Of a stretch of DNA of 64,000 nt, positions 58,003 through 64,000 are shown piece by piece. Below the pieces are notes generated by a model that had not been told where the DNA came from, did not search any database, and saw only the letters and a list, made by a program, of their open reading frames with translations. A program made the position numbers and the translations under genes. This DNA is from Tepidiphilus succinatimandens (lineage in GTDB: Bacteria; Pseudomonadota; Gammaproteobacteria; Burkholderiales; Rhodocyclaceae), in the NCBI RefSeq assembly GCF_006503695.1, contig NZ_SBIK01000003.1:1-64000 (forward strand), given 5' to 3'. Every line of letters begins with the position of its first letter. The stretch's first letter is position 1.

Positions 58003-58509
58003 TCAACCTTGAACGGCGATGCGCCGGGTTTTTGCGGTCTCGGCCTTGGGCAGCGTGATTTTGAGCACGCCGTCGCGATATTCCGCCTTGGCCTCTTCGG
58101 CCTTGACCGGCACGGGGAGCGCGATGGCGCGCTGGAAGCGGCCGTAGGCGCATTGCATGAGACGGTATTGCCCCTGTTTTTCCTCGCGCTCGAGGCGTTT
58201 CTCACCGCGAATCACGAGCTGGCCGTCGAGCACCTCGACTTCGAGATCCTCTCGGTCGAGCCCGGGGATCTCGACGCGGACTTCGAGCGCCTCGTCGGTC
58301 TCGTAGATGTCGGCGCCGAGCACCGCCCAGCGAACTCCACCGGCCGGTGCCGGTACGTTACCCGATGGGCTTTTTTCGTCGTTGCGCTCGCGGGGCTGGA
58401 AGCGGGTGAGCGCGCCGGCGGCCCGTTCCCATAGCTGACGCCAGCCCTCCATCAGATGCTCCCAGCTTTGGCCGAGGCCGGATTTCCATTGCTCCAGTAC
58501 CGAACTCAT
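58003..58509 (-). CDS. Small heat-shock protein Hsp20 (third gene of operon)
   Basis: ATP-independent holdase that binds unfolding proteins. The 168-residue protein has a Trp-rich N-terminal arm (WKSGLGQSWEHLMEGWRQLW), then an alpha-crystallin domain (about residues 62-150: ADIYETDEALEVRVEIPGLDREDLEVEV, YGRFQRAIALP, YRDGVLKITLPK) and a short C-terminal extension ending RRIAVQG. It is the most distant of three tandem paralogues and has the longest N-terminal arm. A terminator follows. Confidence 0.94.
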   Translation of the reverse strand: MSSVLEQWKSGLGQSWEHLMEGWRQLWERAAGALTRFQPRERNDEKSPSGNVPAPAGGVRWAVLGADIYETDEALEVRVEIPGLDREDLEVEVLDGQLVIRGEKRLEREEKQGQYRLMQCAYGRFQRAIALPVPVKAEEAKAEYRDGVLKITLPKAETAKTRRIAVQG

Positions 58510-58554
58510 ACTTCGTCCTCCTCTTCGTCAGACGAAGGCCGCCCCGGGGTGGGC

Positions 58555-58584
58555 GGCCAAAAAGGCCATTTCCGTTCCGGAAAT
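58555..58584 (-). other. Hairpin between hsp20 genes 2 and 3 of the operon
   Basis: ATTTCCG-TTC-CGGAAAT (58568-58584) is followed on the minus strand by GGCCTTTTTGGCC (58556-58568), so a stem ends in a T-run seven bases after the preceding gene. It could be a partial terminator or an RNA processing site that sets unequal expression of the paralogues. Confidence 0.5.
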
Positions 58585-58591
58585 GAAGGAA

Positions 58592-58987
58592 TCAGCCAGC
58601 CTGCACCGTGATGCGCTTGGGTTGAGCCTGCTGATGTTTCGGAATGCGCAGCTCGAGCACGCCCTGGTTGAGCTTGGCCTGGATGCCGGCGGTGTCGAGG
58701 TCGCGCGACAGGGTGAAGCTGCGGGCATAGCGCGGGGCGCGGATCTCGGCGTAGATCGGCTCCATGCCTTCGCTCACGGGAAGCGACACGTTGCCTTCGA
58801 TGGTAAGGGTGTCGCCCTCCACCTTGATCTCCAGCGAATCGCGGCTCACACCGGGCAGGTCGGCCCACAGGGTGATGCTGGTCTGATCCTCGATGATGTC
58901 GACGCGCGGCACCGCGGTCGGGACGCGCTGGGCTTCCTGGGCGGTGACGTTGGTGCCGGGGCGGGTGGTGACGTTGGTTTCAGCCAT
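58592..58987 (-). CDS. Small heat-shock protein Hsp20 (second gene of operon)
   Basis: A 131-residue alpha-crystallin protein. The start is ATG 58987 (MAETNVTTRPGTNVTAQ), eight bases after AAAGGAGG; an in-frame ATG at 59011 has no such site. The domain runs VDIIEDQTSITLWADLPGVSRDSLEIKVEGDTL, APRYARSFTLSRDLDT and NQGVLELRIPK. The Thr/Val-rich N-terminal arm is short. This group often resembles the Hsp20 members found in heat-resistance islands. Confidence 0.93.
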   Translation of the reverse strand: MAETNVTTRPGTNVTAQEAQRVPTAVPRVDIIEDQTSITLWADLPGVSRDSLEIKVEGDTLTIEGNVSLPVSEGMEPIYAEIRAPRYARSFTLSRDLDTAGIQAKLNQGVLELRIPKHQQAQPKRITVQAG

Positions 58988-59007
58988 GGTCGTTCCTCCT
59001 TTCGCGA

Positions 59008-59448
59008 TCATTTGATTTCGATGCGGCGCGGTTGCAGATGGGCTTTGCGCGCGATGCGCAGCCGCAGCACGCCGTCGCGGTAGGTCGCCTCGACCTTGTC
59101 GGGGTCGAGATCCTCGGACAGGCTGATGGTGCGGCGGAACTTGCCGGCGAAGCGCTCGTTGGCATAGACCGTGACCTGGTCGTTCTCCGGAATCGGCGAG
59201 GAGCGCTCGCCGGCGATCGTCAGCACGCCTTGCTCGAGCGTGACTTCGAGCTTGGCCGGGTCCACACCGGGCACGAAGGCATACACTTCCACCGCTTCGG
59301 GTGTGCGGCCGATGTTGATGGCCGGATAGACGGTGTCGAGCGCTACTTCACGAATGGCCGCAGGCCAGCCGCTCCACAGGCGGTCGAGTTCGCGCTGCAG
59401 CCGGTCGAACTCCTCGAACAGGTTGGTGGGAAAGAGTGTCGTGACCAT
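59008..59448 (-). CDS. Small heat-shock protein Hsp20 (first gene of operon)
   Basis: A 146-residue alpha-crystallin protein starting at ATG 59448 (MVTTLFPTNLFEEFDRLQRELDRLW) after a strong AGGAGG. The crystallin domain spans about residues 42-140 (PAINIGRTPEAVEVYAFVPGVDPAKLEVTLEQGVL, FAGKFRRTISL, YRDGVLRLRIARK). It leads the three-gene operon and is preceded by a sigma-32 promoter 81 bases upstream, so the operon should respond to heat. It ends 20 bases before the next paralogue. Confidence 0.94.
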   Translation of the reverse strand: MVTTLFPTNLFEEFDRLQRELDRLWSGWPAAIREVALDTVYPAINIGRTPEAVEVYAFVPGVDPAKLEVTLEQGVLTIAGERSSPIPENDQVTVYANERFAGKFRRTISLSEDLDPDKVEATYRDGVLRLRIARKAHLQPRRIEIK

Positions 59449-59528
59449 CGTGCTGCCTCCTTGAATGTTGGCCGGGCGGAGTCGCCCGGTACCGGGACCA
59501 ACGATGAACGCGTGCGTTGCGTTTATCG

Positions 59529-59557
59529 ATATAGGGTGTCCCGCCGAGAATTTCAAG
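59529..59557 (-). promoter_or_regulatory. Sigma-32 heat-shock promoter of the hsp20 operon
   Basis: On the minus strand the -35 CTTGAAA (59551-59557) is an exact RpoH consensus, followed after 14 bases by CCCTATAT (59529-59536), close to CCCCATNT. The predicted start near 59522 leaves a leader of about 75 bases. A 38-bp repeat begins at the base next to the -35. Confidence 0.85.
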
Positions 59558-59595
59558 GGTTGCATCACGTGTGCGGTACTGGTACTTCATCGCGC
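59558..59595. repeat. 38-bp direct repeat, copy 1
   Basis: This copy begins GGTTGCATCACGTG and contains GTACTGGTAC. It is identical over 38 bases to 59628-59665, 70 bases away. It abuts the -35 of the hsp20 promoter, covering about -36 to -73 of that promoter. The 322-bp gap between hsp20 and cbpA holds no gene: it contains this pair of repeats and one promoter for each direction. Confidence 0.92.
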
Positions 59596-59627
59596 CTGCT
59601 GCCGCAGGGCGGGTCGGCCCCGAGCCT

Positions 59628-59665
59628 GGTTGCATCACGTGTGCGGTACTGGTACTTCATCGCGC
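59628..59665. repeat. 38-bp direct repeat, copy 2
   Basis: Exact second copy of the 38-bp element. It ends five bases before the -35 of the rightward cbpA promoter and lies at about -106 to -143 of the hsp20 promoter. Each copy contains the palindrome CACGTG and the inverted GTAC-TG-GTAC. Confidence 0.92.
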
Positions 59666-59670
59666 TGCGC

Positions 59671-59699
59671 TTGTAATTTCCCTCGCCGCCAGCAATAAT
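59671..59699 (+). promoter_or_regulatory. Sigma-70 promoter of cbpA-cbpM-ftsH
   Basis: TTGTAA (59671-59676) and AATAAT (59694-59699) are 17 bp apart. Transcription would begin near 59706 and give a 65-base leader to the cbpA ATG. No sigma-32 consensus was found in this direction. Confidence 0.6.
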
Positions 59700-59770
59700 G
59701 GAGAGGCCCGGGCAGCGAGAAACCGTCGCCGCCCGGAGCGCACTCATCGGCTGTTCGGAGGCGGTACGGA

Positions 59771-60730
59771 ATGAAGTTTCGCGACTACTACGAGATTCTC
59801 GGCGTGCCGCGCACGGCCACGGCGGAGGAAATCAAGAAGGCGTGGCGCAAGCTCGCGCGCAAGTACCATCCGGACGTGAGCAAGGAGCCCGACGCGGCCG
59901 AGCGCATGAAGGAGGTCAACGAGGCCTACGAGGTGCTCTCCGATCCGGAGAAACGCGCCGCGTACGATCGCCTTGGGGAGCACTGGCGCCAGGGCGAGGA
60001 CTTCTCGCCGCCGCCGGGCTGGGATGCCGGCTTCGAATTCCGCGGCGCACCGGGCGGCGGTCCTTTCGAGGGGATGGATTTCTCCGATTTCTTCGAGTCG
60101 CTCTTCGGGCGCATGCACCGCGGCGCGGCCGGTGCGCGCCAGCGCCGCAGCGGGGGTTTTGCCCTGCGCGGGGAAGACCATCACGCCAAGATCCTCATCG
60201 ATCTCGAAGACAGCCTGCATGGCGCCACGCGTTCGATCACCCTGCGCGTGCCCGAGCTCGACGCTTCCGGCCACGTGGTGCTGCGCGAGCGCACCCTCAA
60301 CGTGCGCATCCCCAAGGGCATCCGGCCGGGACAGAAGATCCGGCTCGCCGGTCAGGGAGGGCCGGGGGTGAACGGCGGCCCGCCGGGCGATCTCTACCTG
60401 GAAGTGGAATTTCGCCCCCATCCGCTCTATCGCGTCGAGGACAAGGATCTCTACTTGACGGTGCCGGTGGCGCCGTGGGAGGCAGTCCTCGGCGCCAAGA
60501 TCCAGATCCCGACGCCATACGGACCGGTGACGCTCACCATTGCGCCGGATTCGCAACACGGTCGCAAGCTGCGCCTGCGCGGCAAGGGACTGCCCAGCGA
60601 TCCCCCGGGTGATCTCTACGCGGTGCTCGAGGTGGTCTTGCCCCCGTCGAGCGATCCGAAAGTGCGGGAACATTTCGCGGCGATGGCGCGCGAAGTGCTG
60701 TTCGATCCCCGCGCGCGCTGGGGCCGGTGA
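59771..60730 (+). CDS. cbpA: DnaJ-class co-chaperone CbpA
   Basis: J-domain protein that stimulates DnaK ATPase. The 319-residue protein has an N-terminal J domain with HPD at 33-35 ([18 protein letters not shown]), a Gly/Phe-rich linker, and two C-terminal substrate-binding beta domains from about residue 130 ([39 protein letters not shown]). It has no Cys-rich zinc domain, which separates CbpA from DnaJ. The adjacent cbpM confirms the assignment. Confidence 0.95.
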   Translation: MKFRDYYEILGVPRTATAEEIKKAWRKLARKYHPDVSKEPDAAERMKEVNEAYEVLSDPEKRAAYDRLGEHWRQGEDFSPPPGWDAGFEFRGAPGGGPFEGMDFSDFFESLFGRMHRGAAGARQRRSGGFALRGEDHHAKILIDLEDSLHGATRSITLRVPELDASGHVVLRERTLNVRIPKGIRPGQKIRLAGQGGPGVNGGPPGDLYLEVEFRPHPLYRVEDKDLYLTVPVAPWEAVLGAKIQIPTPYGPVTLTIAPDSQHGRKLRLRGKGLPSDPPGDLYAVLEVVLPPSSDPKVREHFAAMAREVLFDPRARWGR

Positions 60731-60742
60731 GGAGGGGCAGCG

Positions 60743-61069
60743 ATGAAGACGGCGATCGTGGTGCATTGCGAATGGCTGGGCGGCGAGCGTTGGCTCACGC
60801 TCGATGAGTTGGCGCAGGCGGCAGGCGCCTCGCCTTCCTTCGTGCGCGCCCTGTGGCAGGAGGGCTTGATCGAGGCCGGGCAGGTCGAGGCCGGGGCGCC
60901 GCGCTTCGAAGGGGTGGCCCTGGAGCGGGTGCGCCGTATGCGCCGCCTGATGCGCGATTTCGAAGCGAGTTTCACCGCGGCGGCGATGATGATGGAGCTC
61001 ATCGACGAGATCGAGCGGCTGCGGCGGCTACTCGAACGCGCCGGTATTCCCTGGCGCGACGAACCCTGA
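60743..61069 (+). CDS. cbpM: CbpA modulator CbpM (MerR-like)
   Basis: CbpM binds the J domain of CbpA and inhibits its co-chaperone activity. The 108-residue protein has a MerR-like winged helix (WLTLDELAQAAGASPSFVRALWQEGLIE) and a C-terminal helix (MMMELIDEIERLRRLLERAGI). It starts 12 bases after cbpA and ends 11 bases before ftsH, so the three form one operon. A DNA-binding role is possible from the fold but not usual for CbpM. Confidence 0.9.
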   Translation: MKTAIVVHCEWLGGERWLTLDELAQAAGASPSFVRALWQEGLIEAGQVEAGAPRFEGVALERVRRMRRLMRDFEASFTAAAMMMELIDEIERLRRLLERAGIPWRDEP

Positions 61070-61080
61070 AGGGGAAGGGC

Positions 61081-63037
<1,957 letters not shown>

Positions 63038-63045
<8 letters not shown>

Positions 63046-63859
63046 GGCCTTGTGGTACGACGCGCTCGGGGTGCCGCATCGCCGCGTCACGGGCACGCCG
63101 CGCATCGTCTCGCTGGTGCCTTCGCTCACCGAGACGCTCTTCGCTTTCAGTTTGGGCGAGGCGGTGGTGGGGCGCACCGGTTTTTGCGTCCATCCCGCCG
63201 AGGTGAAGGGGGTGCCGAAGGTGGGAGGGACCAAGGACGTGCGGCTCGAGCGCCTCTTCGCCCTCGAGCCGACGCACGTCATCGCCAACGTCGACGAGAA
63301 CCGGCGCGAACAGGTCGAGGCGATCGCCGCGGCCGGCATCGAGGTGATCGTCACCCACCCCTGCCGCCTGGAAGACAACGTCGCGCTCTTTCGCCTGCTC
63401 GGCGGGGTGTTCGACCGCGAGGAGGCGGCGGACTACGCCGTGCAGGCCTTCGAATCGGTGCTGGAACTCGCGCGCACGATCGCCGCCTCCCTGCCGCCGG
63501 AGCGCGTGCTCTATCCGATCTGGCGCGGGCCGTGGATGACGGTGGCCCGCAGTACCTGGATCTCCGCCATGCTGGAAGCCGTCGGCTGGCAGACCTGGCC
63601 CGCGATCGAGGAACCCCGTTATCCCGTGATCGACGAAGAATCCGTCCACCGGGCGGGCATTGCACGGGTGCTGCTGCCTTCCGAACCCTATCGCTTCGGC
63701 GAGGAGCACGCCGAGGAGGCACGTCGCCTGCTCGGTGCGGACGTGCCGGTGACGCTCGTCGACGGCGAAATGGTGTCGTGGTACGGCACCCGCGCCATCT
63801 CGGGTCTGTGCTACCTCGCCGCCCTGCGTCGGGATCTGGCCGAAGCGCTTTCTGCCTGA
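63038..63859 (+). CDS. Cobalamin-binding-like helical-backbone receptor (BtuF family), no signal peptide
   Basis: A 273-residue protein of the periplasmic-binding fold used by vitamin B12 and siderophore receptors: RIVSLVPSLTETLFAFSLGEAVVGRTGFC near the start, GGTKDVRLERLFALEPTHVIANVDENRREQVEAI, and the second lobe from about residue 155. It starts MAEALWYDALGVPHRR with no signal sequence, so it is predicted to be cytoplasmic and not a classical transport receptor. The ATG lies inside the 3' end of ftsH (eight-base overlap), implying coupling. No ABC transporter genes are adjacent. Its ligand is unknown. Confidence 0.82.
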
Positions 63860-63904
63860 TGCCTTTGCCGGAAAGGGTATCCCGGGGGCGAGACCCTGTC
63901 GGGC

Positions 63905-64000
63905 TCAGAAGCGATGGTTCAGGCCGAGGTAGAAGAGGCTGGTATCGTCCACCTCGCCGTCGGCTTTGTGGCCATTGTCGTCCTGGCCGAGGGCGGTGGC
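63905..64000 (-). CDS. C-terminus of a Gram-negative outer-membrane porin (cut by window edge)
   Basis: Only the last 31 codons are present on the minus strand, ending DDTSLFYLGLNHRF followed by TGA. The alternating hydrophobic strand with a terminal Phe is the outer-membrane sorting signal of trimeric porins of the betaproteobacterial type. The rest of the gene lies outside the window. Confidence 0.8.
   Translation of the reverse strand, partial: ATALGQDDNGHKADGEVDDTSLFYLGLNHRF

Overview
The window is about 64 kb of gene-dense, GC-rich (mostly about 65-70%) chromosome from a betaproteobacterium. The evidence is the gene order rlmN-pilF-rodZ-ispG-hisS-yfgM-bamB-der-hfq-hflX-hflK-hflC-yjeT-hisZ-purA, an Arg32-type EF-P next to its rhamnosyltransferase EarP, a complete ccmABCDEFGHI operon, and UbiTUV. 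A thermophilic or thermotolerant, facultatively microaerobic and motile member, perhaps near Hydrogenophilales, would fit the heat-shock island, FNR-type boxes and FliA promoter, but the genus is only a guess.

Layout. 1-220: the end of an rRNA operon (5S) with its terminator, convergent with earP-efp. 2.0-18.1 kb: housekeeping genes read rightward (lysozyme-inhibitor-like protein, ndk, rlmN through der, hfq through hisZ, purA, gst), mostly with 4-bp start/stop overlaps. 18.8-21.3 kb: a lower-GC accessory insert, with a truncated AbrB-type antitoxin stub followed in frame by a large five-heme cytochrome that looks like an AdhB-type triheme subunit fused to a TsdA-type thiosulfate dehydrogenase. 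21.4-33.6 kb: Old Yellow Enzyme under a palindromic operator, tRNA-Leu(CAG), rnr-rlmB, a large MscK-like channel, tRNA-Thr(UGU), class I fumarase divergent from acs, and rpmB-rpmG. 33.7-37.8 kb: a Gtr-like envelope glycosylation cassette (GtrA, a membrane GT-C enzyme, a polyprenyl-phosphate GT2) with a divergent ChbG/HpnK-type deacetylase.

37.8-44.6 kb: the cytochrome c maturation operon, needed to build the pentaheme protein and the diheme peroxidase seen elsewhere in the window. 44.6-48.7 kb: HDOD regulator, a chemoreceptor under an exact FliA (sigma-28) promoter, and alanine racemase. 48.8-52.5 kb: diheme cytochrome c peroxidase and ubiU-ubiV-ubiT (oxygen-independent ubiquinone synthesis), each preceded by an FNR-family box; the ubiU box has ideal class II geometry. 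52.5-57.9 kb: purine permease, membrane-anchored NUC1 nuclease, YcbL-like hydrolase, a fused SpmA-SpmB protein and a DegS/Do-like protease. 58.0-63.9 kb: a heat-shock and protein-quality-control island with three small heat-shock proteins under a sigma-32 promoter, divergent from cbpA-cbpM-ftsH and a leaderless BtuF-like protein. The shared intergenic region carries two exact 38-bp direct repeats. The window ends in the C-terminus of a porin.

The least ordinary items are the pentaheme fusion with its AbrB remnant, the 38-bp repeats in the heat-shock control region, and the FNR, FliA and sigma-32 signals, which tie these genes to oxygen, motility and heat.
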